This document shows, one piece after another, positions 26,421 through 36,325 of a stretch of 64,000 bases of DNA (its first letter is position 1; each line of letters opens with the position of its first letter). This stretch comes from Ruminococcus flavefaciens (lineage in GTDB: Bacteria; Bacteroidota; Bacteroidia; Bacteroidales; P3): the NCBI GenBank assembly GCA_023667315.1, contig JAMPAI010000008.1, positions 19,935-83,934 on the forward strand, read 5' to 3'. Under the pieces are notes generated by a model. The model made no database searches and had not been told where the DNA came from. It saw only the letters and a program-made list of their open reading frames with translations. The translations under genes were made by a program, and so were the position numbers.

Positions 26421-27847
26421 TCGGCCGCGCTTTGCGTGGAGGATTCTATGCCGCATTGGGCCAGGCGTTCCCGGATGCGCTGCGGTTCGAGGCCGTAAAC
26501 GCCCGTATAGGTCTTGGGGTCGAGTTGCATCAGGCGGTTCTTGGTGTCGGGATCCACGTTCAAGTTCTGCACAAAATCGATAATGGCCTGCCGGTCTATC
26601 TTGCTGCCGGTGCGGGTAAGCGCCTTGAGGGCTTCGTAGGGATGGTCGAACCCGATGGAACGCAGCACGGTCTGTATGGCCTCGGCCAGCACGGCCACGT
26701 TGTCGTCCAGGTCCTGGTCGATGCGCGGGCGGTTCAAGAGCAGTTTGCCGATGCCTTTGCCGAGCGACTTGAAGGCGATGAGCGTGTGCGCCAGTGGCAC
26801 ACCGATATTGCGGCATACGGTGGAGTCGGTAAGGTCGCGCTGCAGGCGCGAGACGGGCAGTTTGGAAGCCAGGTGCGCGAAGAGGGCGTTGGCGATGCCG
26901 AAGTTGCCTTCCGCGTTCTCGAAGTCGATGGGGTTCACCTTGTGCGGCATGGCCGACGAACCCACTTCGCCCGCCTTGATGCGCTGCTTGAAGTAGTCCA
27001 TCGAGATGTACGTCCATACGTCGCGGCTAAAGTCGATGAGGATGGTGTTGATGCGCGCCAGGGCGTCGAAAATGGCGGCGGCGTTGTCGTAGTGTTCTAT
27101 CTGCGTGGTGGTCTGGTAACGGTTCAGGCCCAGGCTCTCGCTTACGAAACGGTTGGCGAAGGCCACCCAGTCGATATGGGGCAGGGCCACGTAATGGGCG
27201 TTGAGGTTGCCCGTGGCGCCGCCGAACTTGGCGCTGTGGGGCGTCTGCTGCAAGAGCTGCAATTGCCCGTAGAGGCGTTCCACGAACACCAGCATTTCCT
27301 TGCCCAACACGGTGGGGGAGGCCGGTTGGCCGTGGGTGCGCGCCAGCATGCCCACTTCCGCCCAGTCGAAGGCTTTCTGCCCGATGAGCCGCATGATTTC
27401 GCGCAGGGCGGGCAGCATCACGTTTTCCAGGCCTTCCTTGAGCATCAGGGGCTGGGCGGTGTTGTTGATGTCTTGCGAGGTAAGCCCGAAGTGAACGAAC
27501 TCTTCGTACTTCTGCAGTCCCCAGGCCTCGAACTTCGACTTTATAAAGTATTCCACGGCCTTTACGTCGTGGTTGGTAACCTTTTCGGTCTGCTTTATCT
27601 GCAAGGCGTCTTCGTCCGAGAAGTTGAGGTAGAGGCCGCGCATGTCCTGGAACCTGTCTTTCGGAAAGTCTTTCAGGGCGGGGATATCCAGGCCGCAGAG
27701 GGCGATGAAGTATTCCACCTCCACGCGCACCCGGTAGCGCATGAACGCCCATTCGGAGAAGTATTCCCGGAGGGCGGAGGTCTTGTCGGCGTAGCGCCCG
27801 TCGATGGGCGAGGTGGCGTGCAGTGCGGAAAAGGCAGTGTTGTCCAT
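26417..27847 (-). CDS. purB: Adenylosuccinate lyase
   Basis: PurB acts twice in purine synthesis, splitting SAICAR and adenylosuccinate to release fumarate. The 476-residue product has the N-terminal SPIDGRYADKTSALREYFSE, the general acid region HFGLTSQDINNTA, and the fumarase/aspartase superfamily signature SSAMPHKVNPIDFENAEGN. It is the longer, E. coli-like class of PurB. It overlaps nadB by one base and the ABC exporter by four. Confidence 0.96.
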   Translation of the reverse strand: MDNTAFSALHATSPIDGRYADKTSALREYFSEWAFMRYRVRVEVEYFIALCGLDIPALKDFPKDRFQDMRGLYLNFSDEDALQIKQTEKVTNHDVKAVEYFIKSKFEAWGLQKYEEFVHFGLTSQDINNTAQPLMLKEGLENVMLPALREIMRLIGQKAFDWAEVGMLARTHGQPASPTVLGKEMLVFVERLYGQLQLLQQTPHSAKFGGATGNLNAHYVALPHIDWVAFANRFVSESLGLNRYQTTTQIEHYDNAAAIFDALARINTILIDFSRDVWTYISMDYFKQRIKAGEVGSSAMPHKVNPIDFENAEGNFGIANALFAHLASKLPVSRLQRDLTDSTVCRNIGVPLAHTLIAFKSLGKGIGKLLLNRPRIDQDLDDNVAVLAEAIQTVLRSIGFDHPYEALKALTRTGSKIDRQAIIDFVQNLNVDPDTKNRLMQLDPKTYTGVYGLEPQRIRERLAQCGIESSTQSAAE

Positions 27848-29409
27848 TATTTCTTGATATTGTCGAGATTGTAGTAAAGCCCGCAGTTTTCCTTGCGCTC
27901 CATCGACATCTTGATGATGAGGTAGCCGATGTTGATGAGGTTGCGCAGTTCGGCCAGTTTTACCGAATGCACGGACTTATGATACAGTTCTTCGGTTTCG
28001 CGGTAGATGATGTTGAGCCGGTCCCAGGCGCGTTTAAGGCGCAGATTGGAGCGTACGATGCCCACGTAGTTCGACATGATGGCCTGAACCTCCTTGAGGC
28101 TCTGGGTGATGAGGATCATTTCTTCGTTGAGCACCATGCCTTCGCCGTTCCAGTCGGGAACTTCTTCGCAGAACGAGATGCCCGGAAGATGGGCCACGGC
28201 GTGTTGGGCGGCGCGGTGCGAGAACACGAGGGCTTCAAGCAACGAATTGGATGCCAGTCGGTTGGCTCCGTGCAGTCCCGTGCAGGAACATTCGCCGGAG
28301 GCGTAGAGGTTCTTGATGCTCGTGCAGCCGTCGTGGTCCACCACGATGCCGCCGCAGCTGTAGTGCGCCACGGGAACTACCGGCAGCATGTCTTTGGTGA
28401 TGTCGATGCCGATGGAGAGGCACTTGGCGTAGATGGTGGGGAAATGGTGGAATATCTCGGTCTTGGGGATGGGGCGGCAGTCGAGGAATACATGGTCGTC
28501 GCCCGTAATCTTCATCTCGCTGTCGATGGCGCGCGCCACCACGTCGCGGGGCGCCAGTTCGAGGCGCTTGTCGTAGCGTTCCATGAAGTAGTCGCCGCGG
28601 ATGGAGCAGAGCTTGGCGCCGGCCCCGCGCACGGCTTCCGAAATCAGGAAGCAGGGTCTTTCCGAGGGATTGTAGAGCCCGGTGGGGTGGAACTGGATGA
28701 ACTCCATGTTCTTTACCTTGCCTTTGGCGCGATACACCATGGCCACGCCGTCGCCGGTGGCCACCACGGGATTGGTGGTGGTGTTGTACACGTTGCCGTT
28801 GCCGCCGGTGGCAAGCATCGTGGTCTTGGCCAGGATGGTGTCTATTTTGTCGGTGTGGGGGTTGAGCACGTAGGCGCCGAAACACTCGATGTTTTCGGTA
28901 CGCCGCGTCACTTCCTGCCCCAGGTGGTGCTGGGTGATGATGTCAATGGCGAAGTAGTTCTCCAGCAGCTCGATGGCGGGGTGCTCCTTAACCGCCTTGA
29001 GCAGCGCCCGTTCTATTTCGGCGCCGGTCTGGTCCTTGTGGTGCAGGATACGGTTGGCCGAGTGGCCGCCTTCGCGCCCCAACTCGAACTCGCCGGTCTG
29101 CCTGCGGTCGAATTCGGCGCCCCAGGAGATAAGTTCGTCGATGCGGGCGTTCGACTCGCCGATGGTGAGCCGTACCACCTCCTCGTCGCAGAGGCCGTCG
29201 CCGGCAATGAGGGTGTCCTTGATGTGTTCTTCGTGCGAATCGAGCGCGTCCATCACGGTGGCGATGCCGCCCTGGGCGTAGTTGGTGGAGGTTTCGTCGG
29301 CTTTTGCCTTGGTGATGATGCATACGGTGCCTTTCGAGGCCACCTTCAACGCATAACTCAATCCGGCTATGCCTGTTCCGATAATCAGAAAATCAACGTG
29401 TTTTTTCAT
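27847..29409 (-). CDS. nadB: L-aspartate oxidase
   Basis: NadB oxidises aspartate to iminoaspartate, the first step of NAD synthesis. The 520-residue flavoprotein shows the dinucleotide-binding start DFLIIGTGIAGLSYALK, the substrate loop TNYAQGGIATV, the flavin segment GREGGHSANRILHHKDQTG and VVPVAHYSCGGIVVDHDG. The C-terminal helical domain ends with LINIGYLIIKMSMERKENCG. nadA and nadC are not in the window. It is the first gene of the minus-strand operon and diverges from phoH. Confidence 0.95.
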   Translation of the reverse strand: MKKHVDFLIIGTGIAGLSYALKVASKGTVCIITKAKADETSTNYAQGGIATVMDALDSHEEHIKDTLIAGDGLCDEEVVRLTIGESNARIDELISWGAEFDRRQTGEFELGREGGHSANRILHHKDQTGAEIERALLKAVKEHPAIELLENYFAIDIITQHHLGQEVTRRTENIECFGAYVLNPHTDKIDTILAKTTMLATGGNGNVYNTTTNPVVATGDGVAMVYRAKGKVKNMEFIQFHPTGLYNPSERPCFLISEAVRGAGAKLCSIRGDYFMERYDKRLELAPRDVVARAIDSEMKITGDDHVFLDCRPIPKTEIFHHFPTIYAKCLSIGIDITKDMLPVVPVAHYSCGGIVVDHDGCTSIKNLYASGECSCTGLHGANRLASNSLLEALVFSHRAAQHAVAHLPGISFCEEVPDWNGEGMVLNEEMILITQSLKEVQAIMSNYVGIVRSNLRLKRAWDRLNIIYRETEELYHKSVHSVKLAELRNLINIGYLIIKMSMERKENCGLYYNLDNIKK

Positions 29410-29529
29410 CTCTCACATGATGTTTTTCGTCGCTTCAAGCGGCTTTGGCATAAGACGCGAATTTACGCAAAATCCCGTTATGATTATTTGTATTTTTGCA
29501 CACCCAAGACAGAGGAGGTAAAACACACG

Positions 29530-30519
29530 ATGAGCGAACTCTATATCGAAACTTCACCCCACCATCCGATCGACGTGTTCGGACTGGAAGAGGAGAAACT
29601 GAACCGCATACGCCGCTTTTTCCCGCAGCTCAACATCATCCTGCGGGGCGACCTGATCAAGGCGGTGGGCGATACGGAACACTTGGCGGATTTCGAGGAA
29701 AAGATGAAGCTGGTGCTTTTCCATTTCGAGCGTTTCAACCGCCTCAACGAAGCCGACATCGACGCCATTCTGGGCGATTCCAAGCCCGAAAACAACGCCC
29801 GTACCGAAAATCCCGACCTAGAAAAGGCGTCCACGCCGCTTATCCTGATGGGCGTGAACGGCAAGCCGGTGCGCGCCCTTACCGCCAACCAGCAGAAACT
29901 GGTGGATGCCGTGAACAAGACCGACATGGTGTTCGCCATCGGCCCCGCCGGATCGGGCAAGACCTACACGGCGGTGGCGCTGGCCGTAAAGGCCTTGAAA
30001 GAGAAAGAGGTAAAGCGCATCATACTGACCCGTCCCGCCGTGGAGGCGGGCGAGAACCTGGGCTTCCTGCCCGGCGACATGAAGGAGAAGCTGGATCCCT
30101 ATATGCAGCCGCTTTACGATGCCTTGCGCGACATGATTCCCTACCGCAAGCTGCTTACGCTGTTGGAAGAATCCACCATCGAGATCGCGCCCCTGGCCTT
30201 TATGCGCGGCCGTACCTTGGATCACGCCTTCGTTATCCTGGACGAGGCCCAGAACGCCACCGAAAGCCAGATGAAGATGTTCCTGACCCGTATGGGCAAG
30301 AACGCCAAGTTCGTGATCACCGGCGACATCACCCAGGCCGACCTTCCCCGACACCAGCGTTCGGGCCTTGTACAGGCTCGCCAGCTGCTGCATTCGGTTC
30401 CCGGCATCGCCTTTGTGGAACTTACCGGCAAGGATGTGGTGCGGCACCGTCTGGTGGCGCGCATTATTGAGGCCTACGCCAAACATCAGGAAGAAACTCC
30501 GGACACCAACGCCCGATAG
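29530..30519 (+). CDS. phoH: PhoH-family ATPase
   Basis: A 329-residue protein. An N-terminal KH-like region (INIILRGDLIKAVGDTEHL) precedes the PhoH ATPase domain: Walker A GPAGSGKTYTA (about 138-148), RPAVEAGENLGFLPGD, Walker B VILDEAQN and FVITGDITQADLP. PhoH proteins are linked to RNA metabolism, often beside ybeY. The frame is open far upstream across the antisense of nadB; ATG 29530 is chosen because the family begins there. TATTTTTG at 29491-29498 could be a -7 box. Confidence 0.93.
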   Translation: MSELYIETSPHHPIDVFGLEEEKLNRIRRFFPQLNIILRGDLIKAVGDTEHLADFEEKMKLVLFHFERFNRLNEADIDAILGDSKPENNARTENPDLEKASTPLILMGVNGKPVRALTANQQKLVDAVNKTDMVFAIGPAGSGKTYTAVALAVKALKEKEVKRIILTRPAVEAGENLGFLPGDMKEKLDPYMQPLYDALRDMIPYRKLLTLLEESTIEIAPLAFMRGRTLDHAFVILDEAQNATESQMKMFLTRMGKNAKFVITGDITQADLPRHQRSGLVQARQLLHSVPGIAFVELTGKDVVRHRLVARIIEAYAKHQEETPDTNAR

Positions 30520-30525
30520 CCCGCC

Positions 30526-32553
30526 ATGCAGAAATCAGCCTTGTTTCAACGCTCTTTCCTGTTTCTGTCGCTTCTGCTGTCGTTCCGCCCCGGCCTGCGG
30601 GCGCAAGACGACGAGGTGCGCAAGAACGCCTTCAGTCAGCGTATCGAAGCCATCAAGACCTCGCCCTTGGAAGCCCTGCCGGCCTCCGACTGCCGCCTGG
30701 CCGACCTCGAATCGGAAATATTCCTTTCCTACGCCCGCCAGAACAGCGGCATCCCCTCCGACCTTCGCCACCTGCTGGAAGAAAAGCGCCGCCAGATCGA
30801 CTTCATGCGTTCCCGCATCGACAGCCTCTACTACATACAGGCGCTTCAGGCCATAAACCAAAGCGTTCCCGACTGGAAAGAGGCCGGAAGGAACATCGAG
30901 AAATCCCTGCTGCACAACCGTTTTTTCATCAAGGCGATCGCCTTTAAGATTACCTGCCTCTCGCTCGACAAAACGAATGCGGAAGCCCTGCTGCAATACG
31001 TGAACCGGGTGATGCAGGAATGTTCCTATCCGCCCAAGATAAGGCAGATGGCGCAGACCGTCTATGGGCGCACCCTAAAGGAAATCGAGGAACTCATTTC
31101 CCGCAAGCTCTACCGCGACGCCTTGGATATGTGCCGGCTCCTGGAAACCTATTACCTGCCCGAATTTCCCGTGCGCTATATGCGCTACAAGGAAAAACTG
31201 CTGCAGAACAAGGCGCACCAGGGGGTCTACCGTTCGTTCTGCGAGGTGGCCGAGAAAGCGTTCTCGCAAAAGCAGTACCAGTTCGCCCAGCAGTACGCGC
31301 TGCAGGCCCACGATTATTTCAACGCCAACGAAAAGCATATGGACGGGCTGAACCGCGTGCTTGAGCTGCTCGACCGCATCGCGCTCGAATACAACCGTAT
31401 CGCTTCTCTTTCGGACACCGAGGAAAGGGCGTTCTATTCCGCCCTGGTCGATACGATCGTGAACCGCACGGGTCTGGTCATCAGCCCGCGCATCGAGTAC
31501 CGGCCCGAAGACGACCTGGCGCTCGAACTGGAACTGCTGAACCGCAGCCTGCATCCCGACACGCTTGTGCAGGGCAGGGAACTGGTGGCGGCCGACAGCA
31601 GGCCGCTTCCGCAACGTACGCCGCTTCAACCTGCCGCACCGGGCAATATCGCGCAAACACGCCTGAGCCCGCAACAGGCCCGCAGGCAGTTCGAAACAGC
31701 CTGCGAACAGGCGCGCTACCTCAACACCAAGCGCAAGTTCCCGGAGGCCTACGCCTGGTTCGAAGAGGCCGTGCAGCTTAAAGACCAATACAGACTGCGG
31801 GCGGAGGCCGATTTCGGGCAGGAATGCCTGCACACGCTCTATCAGGCCATCGACCAATTGCTGAACCGCGCCGTGTTCCAGCTGTGGAACAACAACGAGG
31901 CGCGCGCCGACAGCCTCTATGCGCAGTCTTCCGCGCTGTTCGGGCGTTACCGGGACCAGAATCCTGAAGAAGTGGCCGCCCTTACGCCCCTGCAGCAACT
32001 TTTGGATAACTATCAGCAGAAAAGGAACGACATACGCTGCCGACAGTGGAGCGAACGCTTGAACCGTATCCGCACCGCCTTTTTCCGGGAGGCTTCTTTC
32101 GGCAACCACGCCTCGGCAGAGGAACAATTGCAGGAAATGCACCGCTTACTGGCGCAAAAACAGGGTGATTTCGCCGACTGCAGCGAGAATACCGAACAGA
32201 TAGACGGAGTCCGGAAGGTGTTCGCCGACTGGAGCGATTACCGTAGGTTTATGCACGAAGCCTTTGCCGACCACAGGAACGGCGATACGGTGGCCTTCAT
32301 CGCCAAATACCTGTCGGCATCGGCCATGTTCGACACTATGGGGCTGAACGCCTACGTGCCGGCGGAACCCTCGCTGTTCAGCCTGCTTTCGGCCTGCGGC
32401 GACCTGCAGAGCCTGCTTGTGTGGGACGAATACTGCCTGCGCGGGAAGGAATGGAAACAGGCGCGCTTTTTAACCGACTACCTGCTGCAGCAGGACTACC
32501 GCCGCAAATACGTGGAAAAAATTTCCAGACAGCTTAAGAAAGTTCATGAATAG
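30526..32553 (+). CDS. Secreted helical-repeat protein of unknown function
   Basis: A 675-residue protein with a signal peptide ending near GLRAQ (residue ~26). The rest is almost wholly alpha-helical and charged, with degenerate TPR-like pairs (FCEVAEKAFSQKQYQFAQQY, FETACEQARYLNTKRKFPEA). A proline-rich linker near residue 365 divides two helical halves. No family is recognised. It begins 6 bases after phoH and overlaps the M23 peptidase gene by 8 bases, so it may be an accessory to cell-wall turnover; that is inference. Confidence 0.75.
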   Translation: MQKSALFQRSFLFLSLLLSFRPGLRAQDDEVRKNAFSQRIEAIKTSPLEALPASDCRLADLESEIFLSYARQNSGIPSDLRHLLEEKRRQIDFMRSRIDSLYYIQALQAINQSVPDWKEAGRNIEKSLLHNRFFIKAIAFKITCLSLDKTNAEALLQYVNRVMQECSYPPKIRQMAQTVYGRTLKEIEELISRKLYRDALDMCRLLETYYLPEFPVRYMRYKEKLLQNKAHQGVYRSFCEVAEKAFSQKQYQFAQQYALQAHDYFNANEKHMDGLNRVLELLDRIALEYNRIASLSDTEERAFYSALVDTIVNRTGLVISPRIEYRPEDDLALELELLNRSLHPDTLVQGRELVAADSRPLPQRTPLQPAAPGNIAQTRLSPQQARRQFETACEQARYLNTKRKFPEAYAWFEEAVQLKDQYRLRAEADFGQECLHTLYQAIDQLLNRAVFQLWNNNEARADSLYAQSSALFGRYRDQNPEEVAALTPLQQLLDNYQQKRNDIRCRQWSERLNRIRTAFFREASFGNHASAEEQLQEMHRLLAQKQGDFADCSENTEQIDGVRKVFADWSDYRRFMHEAFADHRNGDTVAFIAKYLSASAMFDTMGLNAYVPAEPSLFSLLSACGDLQSLLVWDEYCLRGKEWKQARFLTDYLLQQDYRRKYVEKISRQLKKVHE

Positions 32554-33814
32554 GAAAACCGCCTTTATAAGACCTTTTTGGATTCTTGCCCTGGCCTTTC
32601 TCGGGCTGATGCTGCAATCTACGGCATGGGGTGCGCCTTCGGCCAAGAAAAAGAAGGCGGACACTTCGCTGTTCAGCTATCCGCTGCGCACCGCGCCCGA
32701 ACTCTCGGGTTCGTTCGCCGAACTGCGCAACAACCACTTTCACGGCGGCATGGACCTGCGCACCGAACAGCGCGAGGGCCTGCGGGTGTATAGCGCCGCG
32801 CCCGGCCATATCGTGCGGGCAGGGGTTTCCAAGGTGTCTTACGGAAAGGTGCTTTACGTGCAACACGACAACGGTATGGTTACCGTCTATGCCCATCTTT
32901 CGAAGTTCTGCGCGCCGGTGCAGAAATTGGTCAGGAAACAGCAGAAACAGAGCGGCCGCTACGAAACCAACCTGACGGGGCTTCAGGTTCCCACCAAGAA
33001 GAACAGACCCATCGCCCGTTCGGGCAACACGGGCTCTTCGGGCGGCCCCCACCTGCATTTCGAGATACTGCAAGACACCCTCCGCCTCAACCCCGCGCTT
33101 TACGGCATCCATATCCCCGATTCGGTACCGCCCGCCCTGCTGTATCTGGCGTTTTACTCGTACCGGGATTCGGCGCGGCAGGCCGACACCCTCGTGCTGC
33201 CCGACACCGATTCGCTGATGCGGGAATCGTTCATGGACGCCCCGGCTTCGGACTACGCGATGCAGAAGGCCATCGAGCACGAATACGACTCCCTGCTGTC
33301 GCTTTCGGGAGCTTCCGACACGCTCTGCGCCGACCGTCCCTCGCTGTTCCGTCTGCAAAAAAACATCGGGGGCGAGGCGTTCACGGCGCATTACTTCCGT
33401 GCCGACAGCCTGCCCGACACGCTCTACCTGCACCAGAAGGCGGCCTTCGGGGTCTGCGTGCTGGACTCCATACAACAGATGCCCTTCCACTACGGGCTTT
33501 TCAAGCTGCTGTTCGCCATCCGGGAAACAGGCCGTGAAACCGCCGACACCCTGGCCTACTATTGCCTGGACGCCCTTTCGCTGCGTGCCTGTGCGGAACT
33601 GAACCGGCATATCGACCTGCCGTTCTACGGAATCACCCGAAAACGCCTCGAAAAATCCTACCTCGACGACGGCCAATGGGCCACGCCCTACCGCGTAATC
33701 AACAACCGGGGCGTTTTCGTACCGCAGAAGGGGCGTTCCTACACGCTCATCATCCATATGGAAGACGTATCGGGCAACCGTACCGCGCTGCAGCTTCCCC
33801 TTGTTTGTAAGTAA
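32546..33814 (+). CDS. M23-family (LytM-type) metallopeptidase
   Basis: A 422-residue exported protein. A signal peptide ends near TAWGA (residue 30). The peptidase core has NNHFHGGMDL (zinc ligands His66 and Asp70), VYAHLSK (His117) and GGPHLHFEI (His169, His171), the complete LytM zinc and catalytic set, so it should cut peptidoglycan cross-links. About 240 residues beyond the core form an uncharacterised beta-rich domain. It overlaps the preceding gene by 8 bases. Confidence 0.92.
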   Translation: MNRKTAFIRPFWILALAFLGLMLQSTAWGAPSAKKKKADTSLFSYPLRTAPELSGSFAELRNNHFHGGMDLRTEQREGLRVYSAAPGHIVRAGVSKVSYGKVLYVQHDNGMVTVYAHLSKFCAPVQKLVRKQQKQSGRYETNLTGLQVPTKKNRPIARSGNTGSSGGPHLHFEILQDTLRLNPALYGIHIPDSVPPALLYLAFYSYRDSARQADTLVLPDTDSLMRESFMDAPASDYAMQKAIEHEYDSLLSLSGASDTLCADRPSLFRLQKNIGGEAFTAHYFRADSLPDTLYLHQKAAFGVCVLDSIQQMPFHYGLFKLLFAIRETGRETADTLAYYCLDALSLRACAELNRHIDLPFYGITRKRLEKSYLDDGQWATPYRVINNRGVFVPQKGRSYTLIIHMEDVSGNRTALQLPLVCK

Positions 33815-33860
33815 GCCGCTATTTCTTGCGCCCGCCGTCGGAAAAACCGCCGTTTTTGGT

Positions 33861-33868
33861 TATCTTCG
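33861..33868 (+). promoter_or_regulatory. Possible -7 box of guaA
   Basis: TATCTTCG matches the TAnnTTTG pattern except for one base and lies 20 bases before the guaA ATG. No convincing -33 box is visible, so this is tentative. Confidence 0.4.
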
Positions 33869-33888
33869 CGTGTTAAACACGCCTCGAT

Positions 33889-35418
33889 ATGCAAGAAAGC
33901 ATCCTCATTCTGGATTTCGGCTCGCAATACACGCAGCTGATTGCGCGAAAAGTGCGCGAGAACAACATCTATTGCGAGATTCATCCCTACAACCACATTC
34001 CGCAACTGTCCGAAAACATCAAGGGGGTCATCCTTTCGGGAAGCCCGTATTCGGTAAACGACCCCGACGCGCCCAAGCCCGATTTGAGCCAGATCCGCGG
34101 CAAGTTCCCGCTTCTGGCGGTATGTTACGGGGCGCAGCTGCTGGTTAATCTGGAAGGCGGAAAGGTGGCCTCGGCCAACAGCCGCGAATACGGACGCGCC
34201 AACCTCTCGTATATCGACACGGAATGCCCGTTGTTCAAGGACGTTCCGCTCAACAGCCAGGTATGGATGTCGCACGGCGACACGATCCTGGAATATCCCG
34301 CCAGGTTCCGCATCACCTGCAGCACGCCCGATGTAAAGGCCTGCGGCTACAGCATCGAGGGCGAGAACACCTACGCCCTGCAGTTCCATCCCGAAGTGTA
34401 CCACTCCACCGACGGCTTCACCATCCTGCACAATTTCCTTACCGGTATCTGCGGCTGCCGAGCCGACTGGACGCCCGACAATTTCGTGAAGTCGTGCGTG
34501 GAAGACCTGCGCAAGGCCGTGGGCAACGAAGAAGTGATCCTGGGGCTTTCGGGCGGCGTGGACTCGAGCGTGGCGGCGGTGTTGCTGCACAAGGCCATCG
34601 GCAAGCAGCTGCACTGCATATTCGTGGACAACGGCCTGTTGCGCAAGGGCGAATTCGACGACGTGCTGGATTCGTTCAAGGGCATGGACATCGAGGTTAC
34701 GGGCGTGGATGCCTCCCAACTTTTCTACGATGCCCTCAAGGGCGTTACCGAACCCGAGGCCAAACGCAAGGCCATCGGCAAGACCTTTATCGATGTGTTC
34801 GAGGCCGAGGCCCGCAAGTTCAGGAGCGCGCGTTTCCTGGCGCAGGGCACGATTTATCCCGACGTCATCGAGTCGGCGCCCGTAAAGGGACCCTCGCAAA
34901 CGATAAAGTCGCACCACAACGTGGGCGGCCTGCCCGAAAAGATGAACCTGAAGGTGGTGGAGCCCCTGCGCGCCCTTTTTAAGGACGAAGTGCGGCGGGT
35001 GGGGAAGAGCGTGGGCCTGCCCGACCATCTGCTCAACCGCCATCCCTTTCCCGGGCCCGGCCTGGGCATCCGCATTTTGGGCGAGGTCAATGCGCAGAAA
35101 GTGTCTATATTGCAGGAAGTGGACGCCATCTACATCAACGCCCTGCGACAGGAAAACCTCTACGACAAGGTTTGGCAGGCGGGCGCCGTGCTGCTGCCCA
35201 TCTATTCGGTGGGCGTGATGGGCGATGAGCGCACCTACGAGCAGGTGGTGGCCTTGCGCGCGGTAAATTCCACCGACGGCATGACCGCCGACTGGAGCCG
35301 CCTTCCGTTCGACTTCCTGGGCAGGGTGAGCAACGAGATCATCAACAAGGTGCGCGGCGTGAACCGTGTGGTGTATGACATCAGTTCCAAGCCGCCCTCC
35401 ACAATCGAGTGGGAGTAG
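33889..35418 (+). CDS. guaA: GMP synthase (glutamine-hydrolysing)
   Basis: GuaA aminates XMP to GMP. The 509-residue enzyme has the class I amidotransferase domain first: the [11 protein letters not shown] start, the nucleophile in [11 protein letters not shown] (Cys82), and FHPEVYHS for the His-Glu pair. The ATP pyrophosphatase loop [16 protein letters not shown] follows, then the dimerisation domain ending in KPPSTIEWE. All catalytic residues are present. The AT-rich restriction-modification genes begin 38 bases after its stop. Confidence 0.97.
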   Translation: MQESILILDFGSQYTQLIARKVRENNIYCEIHPYNHIPQLSENIKGVILSGSPYSVNDPDAPKPDLSQIRGKFPLLAVCYGAQLLVNLEGGKVASANSREYGRANLSYIDTECPLFKDVPLNSQVWMSHGDTILEYPARFRITCSTPDVKACGYSIEGENTYALQFHPEVYHSTDGFTILHNFLTGICGCRADWTPDNFVKSCVEDLRKAVGNEEVILGLSGGVDSSVAAVLLHKAIGKQLHCIFVDNGLLRKGEFDDVLDSFKGMDIEVTGVDASQLFYDALKGVTEPEAKRKAIGKTFIDVFEAEARKFRSARFLAQGTIYPDVIESAPVKGPSQTIKSHHNVGGLPEKMNLKVVEPLRALFKDEVRRVGKSVGLPDHLLNRHPFPGPGLGIRILGEVNAQKVSILQEVDAIYINALRQENLYDKVWQAGAVLLPIYSVGVMGDERTYEQVVALRAVNSTDGMTADWSRLPFDFLGRVSNEIINKVRGVNRVVYDISSKPPSTIEWE

Positions 35419-35455
35419 GTTAAAAATAGAGGAAACTTCTTATATGTGTTGACCG

Positions 35456-36325
35456 ATGGCAAAAAAAAATCAATCGAATAGACTGACCAAACAACAAAAA
35501 AGTTCGAAAGGCGTTGTCGGTATATTTGGAGAAGAAGCCAAATTGCATGACTTAACAGTAAGTCAACTTTCGCAATTGGTTATATCCAATCTTGAAACCA
35601 AATACCCCTGTCTGGAGTTTCGGCACAGAGACCGTATCCGAAAGGAAGAAATAAATCGTGCGTTACAAAAAATCGATCCTGAACTTGGGCAAACTTTATT
35701 TGTTGCAGATTCAAGCATTATACCTGACGGCGGTATAATAGAAGTGAAAGATGACAATGGAAATTGGCGTATCGTTTTGGTATCCGAAGCCAAACATCAA
35801 GGCAAGGATATTGAGAATATACGCAGAGGAAAACTTGTAGGAAAGAATAACGATCAAGATTTAATGGCAGCAGGTAATGCTATTGAACGTTCCCATAAAA
35901 ACATTTCTGAAATCGCTAATCTGATGTTGGGAGAATCCCATTTCCCATATGTTCTTTTTCTAGAGGGTTCAAATTTTCTCACTGAAACTCTTACAATAAA
36001 ACGTCCAGACGGAAGATCCGTCATCTTGGAATATAACTCAGGAATGTTAAATAGGTTAGATCGTCTTACCTCTGCCAATTATGGAATGCCCATCAACACG
36101 AATCTATGCAGAAACAGATTTGTTCAGCATCATGATAAAACCATTATGCTGCAAGCAGCCTCCATTTTTACTCAGGGGGATGGCTCTCGATGGCAACGGA
36201 AAAAGATGATTGAAATCATGATGGATATCGCAAATACATCACTCCGGATTTTAGGCAGTGAGTTATTTAAACAATTATCTAACCTAACGGCTTCAACTAA
36301 TTCCGATGGCACGAAAGGCAAATAA
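35456..36325 (+). CDS. Type II restriction endonuclease, EcoRI isolog (GAATTC)
   Basis: The 289-residue protein aligns with EcoRI endonuclease (277 aa) nearly end to end without gaps in the core; from memory of the EcoRI sequence about two thirds of residues match. Catalytic Asp91, Glu111 and Lys113 fall at the same numbers (PDGGIIEVKDD, VSEAKHQGK). The recognition helix MAAGNAIERSHKNISEIAN (from residue 137) is identical, including Asn141 and Arg145, so GAATTC specificity is expected. Differences are mostly in the N-terminal 60 residues and an extended C-terminus. The gene is visibly AT-rich against its GC-rich neighbours, a sign of transfer. It overlaps the methyltransferase by 20 bases. 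Confidence 0.95.
   Translation: MAKKNQSNRLTKQQKSSKGVVGIFGEEAKLHDLTVSQLSQLVISNLETKYPCLEFRHRDRIRKEEINRALQKIDPELGQTLFVADSSIIPDGGIIEVKDDNGNWRIVLVSEAKHQGKDIENIRRGKLVGKNNDQDLMAAGNAIERSHKNISEIANLMLGESHFPYVLFLEGSNFLTETLTIKRPDGRSVILEYNSGMLNRLDRLTSANYGMPINTNLCRNRFVQHHDKTIMLQAASIFTQGDGSRWQRKKMIEIMMDIANTSLRILGSELFKQLSNLTASTNSDGTKGK

Noticed and set aside
27823-29529. Very long plus-strand frame upstream of phoH, antisense to nadB
   Set aside because: It is the mirror of nadB in GC-rich DNA, with no family-like content; phoH begins at 29530.
36306-36325. A controller (C) protein gene for the EcoRI-type system
   Set aside because: No short helix-turn-helix frame lies around 35418-37450; the nuclease and methyltransferase genes overlap directly.
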